Positions 1-8,478 of a DNA stretch of 64,000 nt are shown piece after piece; the first letter of the stretch is position 1; every line of letters begins with the position of its first letter. The notes below the pieces were generated by a model. The model saw only the letters and a list, made by a program, of their open reading frames with translations. It had not been told where the DNA came from and did no database searches. This DNA comes from Lachnospiraceae bacterium (GTDB lineage Bacteria; Bacillota; Clostridia; Lachnospirales; Lachnospiraceae). A program made the position numbers and the translations under genes. Where the stretch lies: assembly GCA_015056735.1 (NCBI GenBank), contig SVFT01000001.1, positions 310,001 to 374,000 on the forward strand, in the 5' to 3' direction.

Positions 1-860
1 GTCTGATCACAGTCGGAAAAGGCCAGCGTATCGGAATATTTGCAGGGTCGGGCGTCGGGAAATCGACGCTTCTTGGTATGTTTGCAAGAAACACCAAGGC
101 CGACATCAATGTGATCGCCCTGATCGGCGAGCGCGGACGTGAGGTCCGTGAGTTCGTAGAGAGGGATATGGGGCCGGAAGGTATGGCGCGCAGTATCGTT
201 GTCGTTGCGACAAGCGACAAGCCGGCGCTTGAAAGAAAAAAGGCGGCCAAGACCGCTACGGCGATCGCAGAATATTTTCGTGACCGGGGCAAGGATGTCC
301 TTTTGATGATGGATTCCCTGACCCGTTTTTCCATGGCGCAAAGAGAGATCGGCCTCGCAAACGGAGAGCCGCCCGTAACAAGGGGCTATCCGCCGAGCGT
401 ATACGCGGAAATGCCCAAGCTCTTAGAGCGTGCGGGCAGAAGCGCGGAAGGCTCCATCACGGGGCTCTATACGGTCCTGGTGGACGGTGATGATTTTAAC
501 GAACCGATCACGGATACGGCCAGAAGTATTCTGGACGGTCATATCATGCTCAGCAGGAAACTTGTTCACAAGAACCATTATCCTGCCGTCGATGTCCTGC
601 AGAGTATCTCCAGGTGCATGTCGGCGATCACACCCAAAGAGCACCGGCAGGCGGCCGGCAAGCTTAAGAATGTGCTTGCGACATACGCGGATGCGGAGGA
701 TCTGATCAATATCGGCGCGTACAAGAAAGGGAGCAATCCGTCGATCGATTATGCGATCGAGAAGATCGATGCGACCAATCGCTTTTTGATGCAGGATGTG
801 GACGAGAAGTTTGACTATGAGACGATCGTATCCGAGCTGGAAGCACTCTATGCGGATTAG
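1..860 (+). CDS. fliI: Flagellar export ATPase FliI (5' end missing)
   Basis: ATPase of the flagellar type III export apparatus, which energises export of rod, hook and filament subunits at the base of the flagellum. The reading frame is open from base 3, so the gene begins left of the window and about 286 C-terminal residues are visible. The Walker A loop GSGVGKST is encoded near bases 48-71. It is followed by the FliI/SctN signature ALIGERGREVREFVE, the Walker B region VLLMMDSLTRFSMAQREIG and a GEPPVTRGYPPSVYAEMPKLLERAG segment typical of FliI rather than F1-ATPase beta. It is followed after 13 bp by fliJ, the usual partner. Identification is firm. Confidence 0.97.
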   Translation, partial: LITVGKGQRIGIFAGSGVGKSTLLGMFARNTKADINVIALIGERGREVREFVERDMGPEGMARSIVVVATSDKPALERKKAAKTATAIAEYFRDRGKDVLLMMDSLTRFSMAQREIGLANGEPPVTRGYPPSVYAEMPKLLERAGRSAEGSITGLYTVLVDGDDFNEPITDTARSILDGHIMLSRKLVHKNHYPAVDVLQSISRCMSAITPKEHRQAAGKLKNVLATYADAEDLINIGAYKKGSNPSIDYAIEKIDATNRFLMQDVDEKFDYETIVSELEALYAD

Positions 861-873
861 AAGGATGTAAGGC

Positions 874-1326
874 ATGGCCAGATTTATCTATTCGATGCAA
901 AAGATCCTGAATATCAAGATCCGGCTGGAAGATCAGGCAAAACTGGAATTCGGGATGGCGCAGGCAAGGCTCATCGCAGAGCAGGAGAAGCTTCAGACGC
1001 TTTACGAGAGAAAGGCCGGCTACGAGGATGACTACCGCAGATACAGCGAAGGCGTTCTGGATCTGCAGAAGATGCAGGAAGCCAAGGAAGCGAGCCTTCG
1101 CATGGACGATTTCATCGTCGATCAGAAGGAACGTATCAGAAGGGCGGAAGATGAGCTCGAGGTGGAACGGCGCAAGCTGACCGCTGCCATCCAGGAGCGC
1201 AAGATACAGGAAAAACTGCGCGAACGCGCTTTCGAACAGTTTCTGGAAGAAGAGAAGGCGGCAGAACGCAAAGAGATCGATGAACTGACCAGTTATACAT
1301 ACGGACAGAAGATTGACATACAGTGA
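874..1326 (+). CDS. fliJ: Flagellar export chaperone-type protein FliJ
   Basis: FliJ is the coiled-coil central stalk of the FliI hexamer and links the ATPase ring to FlhA. The product is 150 residues, the normal size, highly charged and almost entirely predicted coiled coil (for example DQKERIRRAEDELEVERRKL around residues 83-102). The N-terminal FIYSMQKILNIKIRLEDQAK matches the usual FliJ start, F-x-(F/S)-x-L-x-x-x-L-x-I-(R/K). The ATG at 874 follows an AAGGATGTAAGGC ribosome-binding region. Position directly after fliI supports the call, since FliJ sequences themselves are weakly conserved. Confidence 0.9.
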   Translation: MARFIYSMQKILNIKIRLEDQAKLEFGMAQARLIAEQEKLQTLYERKAGYEDDYRRYSEGVLDLQKMQEAKEASLRMDDFIVDQKERIRRAEDELEVERRKLTAAIQERKIQEKLRERAFEQFLEEEKAAERKEIDELTSYTYGQKIDIQ

Positions 1327-1336
1327 GGAATGAAGG

Positions 1337-2233
1337 ATGGCTGAGAACGGCACGCAGACTCCGGAAGAGATCGAACAGAACAAGGAACGGCTCAAAGAAG
1401 AAAAGAAAAAACTGAAAGAAGAGCAGAAAGCCCAGAAGAAAGAGGCAAAGAAGCGCGCAAAAGAGATAGCGGCACAGGAAGACGAGCTGGATGATGAGAT
1501 CGAAGGGGGCGGCGCCCCTGTTCTTTTGGTGACGCTGATCATCGTATCGCTTTGGATCGCGATCCTTGCACTCCTGATCAAACTGGATGTGGGCGGTTTC
1601 GGATCCGGCGTTCTTGCACCCGTTTTAAAAAACGTTCCGGTGATCAATAAGATCCTGCCGACGGAGAAGATGCCGTCGGATGCATCCGATGCGCCGTCTT
1701 CCGATTTCGAAGATAAGTACGGACAGTATCAGAGCATCCAGGAAGCGGTCGATCAGATCAGACAGCTGGAGCTGGAACTGGAACTTGCGCAGAGCAGCCA
1801 GCAGACGGACAGCAAGAAAGTTGAGGAGATGCAGGCAGAGATCGAACGTCTGCGTACATTCGAGAACAACCAGATCGCGTTTGAGAAGATCAAGAATCAG
1901 TTCTACAACGAGGTCGTTTATGCGGATAAAGGGCCCGGAGCGGACGAGTATATCAAGTATTATGAGTCGATGGACCCGACGACGGCGCAGGAGATCTATC
2001 GCGAAGTCGTGACAAAGAAAGCCGTAGATTCCAAGGTAAAAGAATATGCGACCGCATACTCCGAGATGAAGCCAAAGGAAGCTGCCGGTATCTTTGAGGC
2101 GATGCAGGATGACCTGCAGCTTGCCGCAAAGATCCTCTGGGAGATGGACGCAACGAGCCGCGGAAAGATCCTCGGTGCGATGGATGCCGAAGTGGCGGCA
2201 AGGATCACAAAAATTATGGAGCCTGAGTCTTAA
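1337..2233 (+). CDS. MotE-like membrane protein with MgtE-N-type C-terminal domain
   Basis: Single-pass membrane protein of 298 residues located where B. subtilis has ylxF, between fliJ and fliK. Residues 1-50 are a very charged Lys/Glu cytoplasmic coil. Residues about 56-80 (APVLLVTLIIVSLWIAILAL) form one membrane helix. Residues about 125-180 are coiled coil. The C-terminal ~70 residues (YSEMKPKEAAGIFEAM, AAKILWEMD, RGKILGAMD) carry the three-helix repeats of the MgtE intracellular N / MotE family. MotE proteins in proteobacteria chaperone or stabilise MotC or stator assembly; the role in Clostridia is not established, so function is inferred only from domain and context. The start has AATGAAGG 5' of the ATG. 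Confidence 0.75.
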   Translation: MAENGTQTPEEIEQNKERLKEEKKKLKEEQKAQKKEAKKRAKEIAAQEDELDDEIEGGGAPVLLVTLIIVSLWIAILALLIKLDVGGFGSGVLAPVLKNVPVINKILPTEKMPSDASDAPSSDFEDKYGQYQSIQEAVDQIRQLELELELAQSSQQTDSKKVEEMQAEIERLRTFENNQIAFEKIKNQFYNEVVYADKGPGADEYIKYYESMDPTTAQEIYREVVTKKAVDSKVKEYATAYSEMKPKEAAGIFEAMQDDLQLAAKILWEMDATSRGKILGAMDAEVAARITKIMEPES

Positions 2234-2261
2234 GTTTTGTGATCTTAATCCGATATAAATA

Positions 2262-2377
2262 TTGTGGAAGATGACGAGGAAAGTCACCGCACGTTTACGT
2301 GAACGGTGACTTGACGACCATTATCCATCGAGACGACAGTCGAGATGGGGCTTTGGCGGAGCCAAAAGCTTCCACAA
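2262..2377 (+). ncRNA. Candidate structured RNA between motE-like gene and fliK
   Basis: The gap before fliK folds by eye into a closed multi-helix junction. P1 pairs 2262-2270 (TTGTGGAAG) with 2369-2377 (CTTCCACAA), 9 bp. P2 pairs 2281-2289 (AAGTCACCG) with 2304-2312 (CGGTGACTT), 9 bp, capped by CACG/CGTG around a TTTA loop. P3 pairs 2325-2329 with 2344-2348, has a symmetric GA/GA internal loop, then GAC/GTC closing a GNRA-type GACA loop. P4 pairs 2352-2357 (TTTGGC) with 2361-2366 (GCCAAA). GACGA recurs at 2273, 2313 and 2332. I do not recognise a known riboswitch class. It lies about 40 nt upstream of the fliK ribosome-binding site, so a cis-regulatory or processing role is possible. Confidence 0.5.
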
Positions 2378-2416
2378 GAATCAAGTACCTTGAAAACTGA
2401 AGAGAGGAGGAAGCGA

Positions 2417-3886
2417 ATGACCAGCGCAAATGTAACACAGGCAAATGTATTTTTTCCATTTGCCGCAAACCAGGCCGCTGTTAATCCGGGTGTGGATCTG
2501 ACAGGCGGCGACAGCTTTTCTCAGGTGATGGATCTTACAAGAAATGCGAAAACGCAGATCGATGTCCGCACAGGCAATGTGCAGCAGGCAACGCCGCAGG
2601 ACATGATGAGATCCGCAAAGGCCGACAGAATCGAGGCGCCGGAAGAAGCAACCGAAACAAAACCGATGAATACCGACAAGGTGGACAAAGGAGCGGTTAA
2701 GGATGCTTTGGAGCAGGCGGGCGAGAAAGTGAAAGAAGCCATCAAAGAAGAGCTTGGCATCAGCGAAGAAGATCTCGAAAATGCCATGGAAGTCCTTGGA
2801 CTGACAGCGATCGATCTTTTGGATCCGAGCAGGCTGCAGGACCTTGTGATGGAGGTGACAGGCGAGACCGATCCGATGAGCCTTTTGACAGACGCAGACC
2901 TTTTCACATCCCTCAAAACGTTAGAAGCGTTTGTGACGGAGACGGCAGAAGAAGTCGCACAGTCACTTGATATCCCGAAGGAAAGCTTCGGACAGGTGAT
3001 CGAAGAGCTGACAGCTCCCGTGAAGATCGAAAGCCCCATGGAAGCGATTCCCGATGAGGCCGCGGTGATCGAACCTGAAAAGATCGAGATGACAGATGAG
3101 CCGATCAAAGCAGTAAGACCTGAAAGCAATAAGAACGAGATGCCGGCTATGGACGAGGAGCCGGAAGGCGTGAAGGCAGAAGTGATCGGACAGGCCGAAG
3201 TCAAAGAAACAAAACAGATCGCACCCGAAAAGCAGACGGAAACAGCCGAAGAAGAAGTGAACCTCATTCACGAACCGGCTGAAAGAGAAGTCGCAAAAAC
3301 TTCCGGAAAAGAACAGCAGAACACTTCCGAACAGGGAAGTCACTCATTTCTGCAGGATCTGACCGGAAAACCCGTTTTCCATACGGTAGAGGCACCGGAA
3401 GCGGAAGCACATGTATTTGAGATGCCGACAGCATCCGAGATCATGGATCAGATCGCAGAATACGTGAAGATCAATGCAAAGCCCGAGATGACCGAAATGG
3501 AAATGCAGCTGAATCCCGAATCACTGGGAACGCTGAACATTAAAGTAGCTGCAAAAGAAGGTGTTGTAACCGCACAGTTCACAACACACAGCGAAGATGT
3601 CAAGAATGCACTTGAGGTACAGCTCGTACAGCTCAAAGAGACATTAAACGAGCAAGGCGTCAAGGTAGAAGCGGTAGAAGTTATGGTTGAGGCACATGCT
3701 TTTCACCAGAACATGCAGCAGGGAACGGCCGGCGGAAACGAAGGATCCGAACCCAAGAAAAAGAGCCCTCGCAGGATCATCTTAGATGACAGCATCTCGA
3801 TCGAAGAGATGGAACTGGATGACGAAGCAAGGATCGCTGCAGAGATGATGAAAGCAAACGGCACGACCGTAGACATGACCGTTTAA
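2417..3886 (+). CDS. fliK: Flagellar hook-length control protein FliK
   Basis: FliK is secreted through the export gate, measures hook length and switches export specificity through FlhB. The product is 489 residues from the ATG at 2417, which follows a strong GAGAGGAGG. An in-frame ATG at 2345 lies inside the upstream RNA structure and has no ribosome-binding site, so it was not used. The long middle (residues ~60-340) is low-complexity and rich in Glu, Ala and Lys, as expected for the molecular-ruler part. The C-terminal domain near residues 375-440 contains the Flg_hook pattern LNPESLGTLNIKV, then VTAQFTTHSEDVKNALE and LKETLNEQGVKVEAVEV. flgD follows 11 bp later. Confidence 0.93.
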   Translation: MTSANVTQANVFFPFAANQAAVNPGVDLTGGDSFSQVMDLTRNAKTQIDVRTGNVQQATPQDMMRSAKADRIEAPEEATETKPMNTDKVDKGAVKDALEQAGEKVKEAIKEELGISEEDLENAMEVLGLTAIDLLDPSRLQDLVMEVTGETDPMSLLTDADLFTSLKTLEAFVTETAEEVAQSLDIPKESFGQVIEELTAPVKIESPMEAIPDEAAVIEPEKIEMTDEPIKAVRPESNKNEMPAMDEEPEGVKAEVIGQAEVKETKQIAPEKQTETAEEEVNLIHEPAEREVAKTSGKEQQNTSEQGSHSFLQDLTGKPVFHTVEAPEAEAHVFEMPTASEIMDQIAEYVKINAKPEMTEMEMQLNPESLGTLNIKVAAKEGVVTAQFTTHSEDVKNALEVQLVQLKETLNEQGVKVEAVEVMVEAHAFHQNMQQGTAGGNEGSEPKKKSPRRIILDDSISIEEMELDDEARIAAEMMKANGTTVDMTV

Positions 3887-3897
3887 GGAGGATTCAA

Positions 3898-4767
3898 ATG
3901 AGCGTTATAGCAGAAGTAAAGAACGGTAAGATCGTTGATACAGCCAATAAGACAAACGAGACGACCGCGGCAAAGGAAAAGTCCTCCACTCTCGACAAAC
4001 AGGCATTTCTGCAGCTTTTGGTAGCACAGATGAAATACCAGGATCCGCTGGAACCCACGGATAACACCGAGTATATCTCCCAGCTTGCTACATTCTCCAG
4101 TCTGGAGCAGATGCAGAACATGAGCGCGACGCTCGAACTGCAGAGAGGTTCTTCACTGGTAGGTAAGGAAGTATATCTGGAGACCATGAACACATCGACG
4201 GGTGACACCAACAGCGTAACAGGCGTTGTGGATTACGTCACATTCGAAAACAACAAGTGTTTTGTTTCGATCGATGGTACCCTGTATCCGCTGGAAGACG
4301 TTAAGAGCGTTTACGATCCGACCTACACGGAAGCATATGAAAAGGCATACAACTTCACGGTTGGCCTGAACAAACTTCCGAATGCATCCAAGCTTACGAT
4401 CGGATACGAAAGTGATGTTGCAGAACTTCAGAAAGCATACGAAAGTATGACGGATTATCAGAAGTCATTCCTGACCGCTGATAACAAAAAGAAGATCGAA
4501 GAACTCATTTCCGTGATGAATGCTCTAAAGGAAGCGAAGGAAAACGCCGATAATAAAAATGAGGCTACAGTGAAAGAGTCGGAAGCCGCAGATGAAAAGG
4601 CCGAAGACACAGCCGAAGAAACAGTGACTGTCGAGAACAAAGAGGACGAAACAGACAGCACGGAAACACCGGAAGCAGCTACGGAAGCAGCAGCATCCGA
4701 AAGCGCTAAGGAAAACGGATCATCGGAAGATGATACAGCTTCAGGAGAGACGGAAGGAGACGAATAA
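3898..4767 (+). CDS. flgD: Flagellar hook capping protein FlgD with acidic extension
   Basis: FlgD caps the growing hook and folds FlgE subunits; it is removed when the hook is complete. The N-terminal signature is clear: DKQAFLQLLVAQMKYQDPLEPTDNTEYISQLATFSSLEQM (residues ~32-72), followed by a Tudor-like segment about SSLVGKEVYLET through ENNKCFVSIDGTLYPLEDVKSV. Bacillus-type FlgD is about 140 residues; this one has 289. The extra part includes a helical module near residues 165-205 (YESDVAELQKAYESM, DYQKSFL) and a roughly 75-residue Glu/Ala/Thr-rich tail. The reading frame continues straight to the stop and the next GTG start directly follows the TAA. Confidence 0.93.
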   Translation: MSVIAEVKNGKIVDTANKTNETTAAKEKSSTLDKQAFLQLLVAQMKYQDPLEPTDNTEYISQLATFSSLEQMQNMSATLELQRGSSLVGKEVYLETMNTSTGDTNSVTGVVDYVTFENNKCFVSIDGTLYPLEDVKSVYDPTYTEAYEKAYNFTVGLNKLPNASKLTIGYESDVAELQKAYESMTDYQKSFLTADNKKKIEELISVMNALKEAKENADNKNEATVKESEAADEKAEDTAEETVTVENKEDETDSTETPEAATEAAASESAKENGSSEDDTASGETEGDE

Positions 4768-5205
4768 GTGAAGATTCAAAACGGCACTTACCTTTCCGCA
4801 CTGCAGATGCAGGATCAATACCTGAATGCAACCCACGTCGGTAACGTAAGCGGACGCGGCAATGAACGCATAAGTCCCACGGCACTTACCAAAGAAGGGC
4901 TTTCATTCAAAGATATCCTGAACCAAAAAGCGCAGGACCAGACAGCAGCGCAGCCGCTTAAGTTTTCCAAGCATGCGGCAAACAGGCTGACGGACCGGAA
5001 CATCGAGCTGACAGGTGATCAGATGGATCGCTTGACGGAAGGCGCAGAGAAAGCCGGTGCGAAAGGTATCAAAGAATCCTTGGTGATCGTTGACAAGCTT
5101 GCGTTTATCGTGAATATCCCGAGCAAGACGGTGATCACAGCAATGGATCAAACAGAAACAAAGGAAAATGTTTTCACAAACATCGACGGAACCGTAATCA
5201 TGTAG
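4768..5205 (+). CDS. Flagellar operon protein (TIGR02530-like)
   Basis: Small 145-residue protein of the family found between flgD and flgE in many Firmicutes flagellar operons. The recognisable part is the C-terminal half: KFSKHAANRLTDRNIELT, then DQMDRLTEGAEKAGAKGIKESLVIVDKLAFIVNIPSKTVITAMD, which matches the conserved pattern of the family. Biochemical function is not known to me. The GTG start at 4768 abuts the flgD stop codon and is preceded by AAGGAGA, so translation is probably coupled. The N-terminal LSALQMQDQYLNATHVGNV stretch is poorly conserved. Confidence 0.8.
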   Translation: MKIQNGTYLSALQMQDQYLNATHVGNVSGRGNERISPTALTKEGLSFKDILNQKAQDQTAAQPLKFSKHAANRLTDRNIELTGDQMDRLTEGAEKAGAKGIKESLVIVDKLAFIVNIPSKTVITAMDQTETKENVFTNIDGTVIM

Positions 5206-5289
5206 CCGGACCTTATGGAGGCAATGATTCCCGACTGACAGAAGGAATCAAATCGCGGTAGTCGATGGCCCTATCGGAGGTCATTCATT
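5206..5289 (+). promoter_or_regulatory. flgE leader with possible Shine-Dalgarno-masking fold
   Basis: The 84-nt gap contains a hairpin TGATTCC/GGAATCA (5225-5231 with 5244-5250) and a short CGAT/ATCG hairpin (5263-5266 with 5273-5276). The first bases, GACCT at 5209-5213, can pair with AGGTC at 5278-5282, which includes part of the flgE Shine-Dalgarno GGAGG. No promoter was recognised in it. A translational control role is only an inference from the pairing. Confidence 0.3.
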
Positions 5290-7377
5290 ATGATGAGATC
5301 AATGTACTCTGGTGTGGCAGGTCTTAAGACGCACCAGACCAAGATGGATGTTATCGGTAACAACATTGCCAACGTTAACACCACGTCATTCAAATCGCAG
5401 TCGGTAACATTCACCGACCTTCTCTATCAGACAACTTCAAAGGCATCCGGTGCCAACGCGACCACAGGCCGCGCAGGTACCAACGCAAAACAGATCGGTC
5501 TCGGTGCACAGGCAGGTGCGTTCAGCACGTCCATCACCACGGCCGGTGCTACACAGACGACCGGTAACCCGTTCGATATCAAGATCACGGGCGATGCGTT
5601 CTTTATCGTAAACGACGGCGTAAGCAATCATTTCACAAGAGACGGTTCCTTCTACGTTGACGGCAAAGGTAACCTTGCCATGTCTTCCAACGGCTATAAC
5701 GTAATGGGCTGGCAGGTTGATGAGTCCACCGGTACGATCAAGAAAGATACGGTTACAGCGCTTCGCATCATGAGCGCTGCAAACATGACATATGAACCCG
5801 AAGCGACATCCAAGGGTTATGTGTCCGGTATCCTTGACAAGAATGAATCGGATGCATCCACTACAGCAGGCAAAGCTGTCAACATGAGCTTCTATGATGC
5901 GCTCGGTTATTCCTATACAGCAAAATTCGCGATCCATGAGACCACGACACCCGGTGCGTATACGGTAGAACTCGCAGACATCCTCAATTCTGAAGGAACA
6001 TCTTTAACGGATGTTTACAAAGTGAACGATATCTCATCGATCGCAAACTTCGGTACAAGCTACACCGATACCGTAACCGATCTGATGACACTCGCAACAG
6101 GATACAAATACAACTATGATGCTTCTCAGGCATCCACGACCGATCCGACAGCCGGCTACTCATACAGCAAGGACGTGGATTACGGACAGCTTTTCTCCGA
6201 TTATTCATCTTCTCTCGGCGGCCTGACCGTAAAGTGGACGCCTAAGACGATCGACGGTACGGATGTTTCGACGATCACCGGCACGAAAGCAGTCGAGGCA
6301 GGCAAAAAGGTTGTTATGACGGGTACGGTGAGTGTAAGCCAGTCCAGTCTAGAGAACGGCCTTGACCTGATCTACGTCAGCGCGGATGATGCGGCGGATC
6401 ATATCCCGTATTACTACAAAACAAGCGATCCGACAACGAAAATGTATGATCAGGCTGTTTTCAGCAGCACCACACCTCCTACAGGCGTGACTGCGGATCA
6501 GAACAAAACTAACTGGGCAGGAGTTCTCGGCGTTGATGGTTTGGATAACATCACGTTTGCATCCGACGGCTCTTCTGTAGATTTTGTGATCACAGATACA
6601 GAATTTACGATCGCAAAGGATTCTACCTACAATGCGAACGGCGGTTCGTTCACACAAAACGTAACATGGCAGGAAGCATACGGCCTTGACACATCCGATA
6701 CGACCAAGACATACTCCTATGTACCGGCTGAAAACGGCAAGGCACAGGTTACCACTAAGACAACGTATCCCGGGAATCTTCTGGTTTTCAATACTGATAC
6801 AGGCGCATTCTCGAGCATCAACAACAGCGATTCCGTTACGCTGGATTTTAACAACAGCGTAACGAATCTGGAAGGGACAACAACTTCGCTTCTTAACTTC
6901 TCCGATATTGATATCGACTGGAGCAACACAAACTGGTGCAACAACAACGGCGCATCCACGATCAGTGCATTATCTGGCGAAGAGGGAACAGGCCTTGGCG
7001 CAGGCCGTAAGCTTGGTAACATGAACGGCGTATCGATCGATAACACCGGTAAGATCTATGCAAGCTATGACAACGGTATGACAAGACTCCTCGGTCAGAT
7101 CGCAGTTGCGAAGTTCGCAAATGCATCCGGTCTTGAGAAGATCGGTGAGAACCTGTATGATGCATCCCTTAACTCCGGCGAATTCGACGGCATCGGCGTT
7201 GATATCTCCGCAGACGGTGAAGGCAAGATGAATACAGGATGTCTCGAAATGAGTAACGTAGACCTCTCCGCAGAGTTTACCGACATGATCACCACACAGC
7301 GTGGTTTTCAGGCAAACAGCCGAATCATCACCGTATCCGATACGATGCTTGAAGAGCTGATCAACCTGAAGAGATAA
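5290..7377 (+). CDS. flgE: Flagellar hook protein FlgE
   Basis: Structural subunit of the universal-joint hook. The N-terminal D0 signature MYSGVAGLKTHQTKMDVIGNNIANVNTTSFKSQ and the C-terminal one (TGCLEMSNVDLSAEFTDMITTQRGFQANSRIITVSDTMLEELINLKR) are both complete. At 695 residues it is much longer than the ~400 residues of enterobacterial FlgE. The excess lies in a variable Thr/Ser/Asp-rich middle (residues ~180-540), the surface-exposed D1/D2 region. The start at 5290 (or the next codon, 5293) follows CGGAGG. Its separation from the upstream gene by 84 nt allows independent translational control. Confidence 0.96.
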   Translation: MMRSMYSGVAGLKTHQTKMDVIGNNIANVNTTSFKSQSVTFTDLLYQTTSKASGANATTGRAGTNAKQIGLGAQAGAFSTSITTAGATQTTGNPFDIKITGDAFFIVNDGVSNHFTRDGSFYVDGKGNLAMSSNGYNVMGWQVDESTGTIKKDTVTALRIMSAANMTYEPEATSKGYVSGILDKNESDASTTAGKAVNMSFYDALGYSYTAKFAIHETTTPGAYTVELADILNSEGTSLTDVYKVNDISSIANFGTSYTDTVTDLMTLATGYKYNYDASQASTTDPTAGYSYSKDVDYGQLFSDYSSSLGGLTVKWTPKTIDGTDVSTITGTKAVEAGKKVVMTGTVSVSQSSLENGLDLIYVSADDAADHIPYYYKTSDPTTKMYDQAVFSSTTPPTGVTADQNKTNWAGVLGVDGLDNITFASDGSSVDFVITDTEFTIAKDSTYNANGGSFTQNVTWQEAYGLDTSDTTKTYSYVPAENGKAQVTTKTTYPGNLLVFNTDTGAFSSINNSDSVTLDFNNSVTNLEGTTTSLLNFSDIDIDWSNTNWCNNNGASTISALSGEEGTGLGAGRKLGNMNGVSIDNTGKIYASYDNGMTRLLGQIAVAKFANASGLEKIGENLYDASLNSGEFDGIGVDISADGEGKMNTGCLEMSNVDLSAEFTDMITTQRGFQANSRIITVSDTMLEELINLKR

Positions 7378-7407
7378 TGATAAGTGATACATAAATACGA
7401 GGAAGCA

Positions 7408-7431
7408 GGGGAACCGCAGATGCGGTTTCCC
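7408..7431 (+). terminator. Hairpin between flgE and flbD (attenuator-like)
   Basis: GGGGAACCGC (7408-7417) pairs with GCGGTTTCCC (7422-7431) over 10 bp with one G-T wobble and an AGAT loop, followed by TATTTCC. The T tract is weak, so partial termination or 3'-end protection of the abundant flgE message is more likely than a true operon end; the motility genes continue downstream. Confidence 0.5.
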
Positions 7432-7460
7432 TATTTCCGTATGAATGGGAGTATGAAAAA

Positions 7461-7643
7461 ATGATCGAAGTGACCAAATTAAACGGACAAAAGATACTGG
7501 TCAATCCGGACCTTTTAGAGACCGTCGAAGAGACCCCGGATACCGTGATTCTCCTTACTACGGGGCGTAAATTAATTATAAAAGAAAGTAGACAAGAAGT
7601 GAAAAATCTTGTAAAATCTTATAGAAAGGATATTTTTGCCTAA
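7461..7643 (+). CDS. flbD: Flagellar FlbD/SwrD family protein
   Basis: Sixty-residue protein with the complete FlbD family pattern: MIEVTKLNGQKILVNPDLLETVEETPDTVILLTTGRK and a terminal VKNLVKSYRK. In B. subtilis the homologue SwrD lies in the same position after the hook gene and increases stator torque. That function is carried over here by homology and synteny with motAB directly downstream. The ATG at 7461 is preceded by GGGAGTATG at a suitable distance. It is one of the shortest genes of the operon but is well conserved. Confidence 0.9.
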   Translation: MIEVTKLNGQKILVNPDLLETVEETPDTVILLTTGRKLIIKESRQEVKNLVKSYRKDIFA

Positions 7644-7671
7644 ATAGTGCGAAAATAATCAGGTGACACTT

Positions 7672-8478
7672 GTGGATCTGGCTTCAGTATTGGGATTAGG
7701 CCTCTGTTTCGGTATGTTTTTGTTCGGTGTTATATCGGGCGCCGGGGTAGGAGGATTGTCGTCTTTCGTCGACGTTCCCTCCATGATCATCACCTTCGGT
7801 GGCGCGTTTTTTGCCGTTCTTACCTGCAATACCATGGGCGACTTCACGAATGGTCTGAAGAGTTTCATGCTGGTCTTCAAATCGCCCGCTTTTGATATTC
7901 CGCAGATTATCCAGAAAATTATAGATTTATCCAATGTTGCACGTAAAGAGGGCTTGCTGTCCCTCGAAGAGGCAGCCGGAGATTTGGAGGATGAATTCTT
8001 GAAAAAGGGCATCCTTCTTATTGTTGATGGTACCGATCCGGAACTTGTCCGTGCCATTATGGAGACGGAGCTGATTTCCCTGGAAGACCGTCATAAAAAG
8101 AATATCGGCTTTTGGGAATCGATTGCATCAATGGGGCCTGCGTGGGGCATGATCGGTACACTGATCGGTCTGATCCTGATGCTCAAGGATATGAGTGATC
8201 CTTCCTCCATCGGCCCGTCCATGGCGGTTGCGCTGATTACGACGTTGTACGGCTCCATGCTCGCGAACTGGATCTCTACACCGGTATCCTGCAAATTAAA
8301 AGTAAACAACGCGATGGAACTCCAGGTTAAAGAGATCGAGATTGAAGGTCTCCTCTCCATTCAGGCCGGCGAGAACCCTCGTGTGATCGAAGAAAAGCTT
8401 AAGTCTTTCCTGGCACCCAAGGAACGTGCCGCAAACAATGAAGGCGGCGGAGACGGAGGTGAAGAAGCAGGTGGCTAA
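7672..8478 (+). CDS. motA: Flagellar motor stator protein MotA
   Basis: Proton (or sodium) channel stator subunit with four membrane helices. The GTG at 7672 is preferred because AGGTGA lies just 5' of it; an in-frame GTG at 7663 overlaps that ribosome-binding site. Product is about 268 residues. Helix 1 and 2 are near residues 2-22 and 33-52. The cytoplasmic loop carries KEGLLSLEE and DGTDPELVRAIMETEL, typical of MotA torque-generating regions. Helices 3 and 4 include MGPAWGMIGTLIGLILML and AVALITTLYGSMLANWI, the characteristic MotA signature. The C-terminus overlaps motB by 8 bp. Confidence 0.95.
   Translation: MDLASVLGLGLCFGMFLFGVISGAGVGGLSSFVDVPSMIITFGGAFFAVLTCNTMGDFTNGLKSFMLVFKSPAFDIPQIIQKIIDLSNVARKEGLLSLEEAAGDLEDEFLKKGILLIVDGTDPELVRAIMETELISLEDRHKKNIGFWESIASMGPAWGMIGTLIGLILMLKDMSDPSSIGPSMAVALITTLYGSMLANWISTPVSCKLKVNNAMELQVKEIEIEGLLSIQAGENPRVIEEKLKSFLAPKERAANNEGGGDGGEEAGG

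Noticed and set aside
2262-2377. Cyclic di-GMP riboswitch (GEMM-I) before fliK
   Set aside because: A GNRA-like loop and motility context suggested it, but the conserved GEMM-I core around GGGACGCAAAGCC is absent and the helix order differs.
2345-2416. Earlier in-frame start for fliK at 2345
   Set aside because: It lies inside the structured region and has no ribosome-binding site, whereas 2417 follows GAGAGGAGG.
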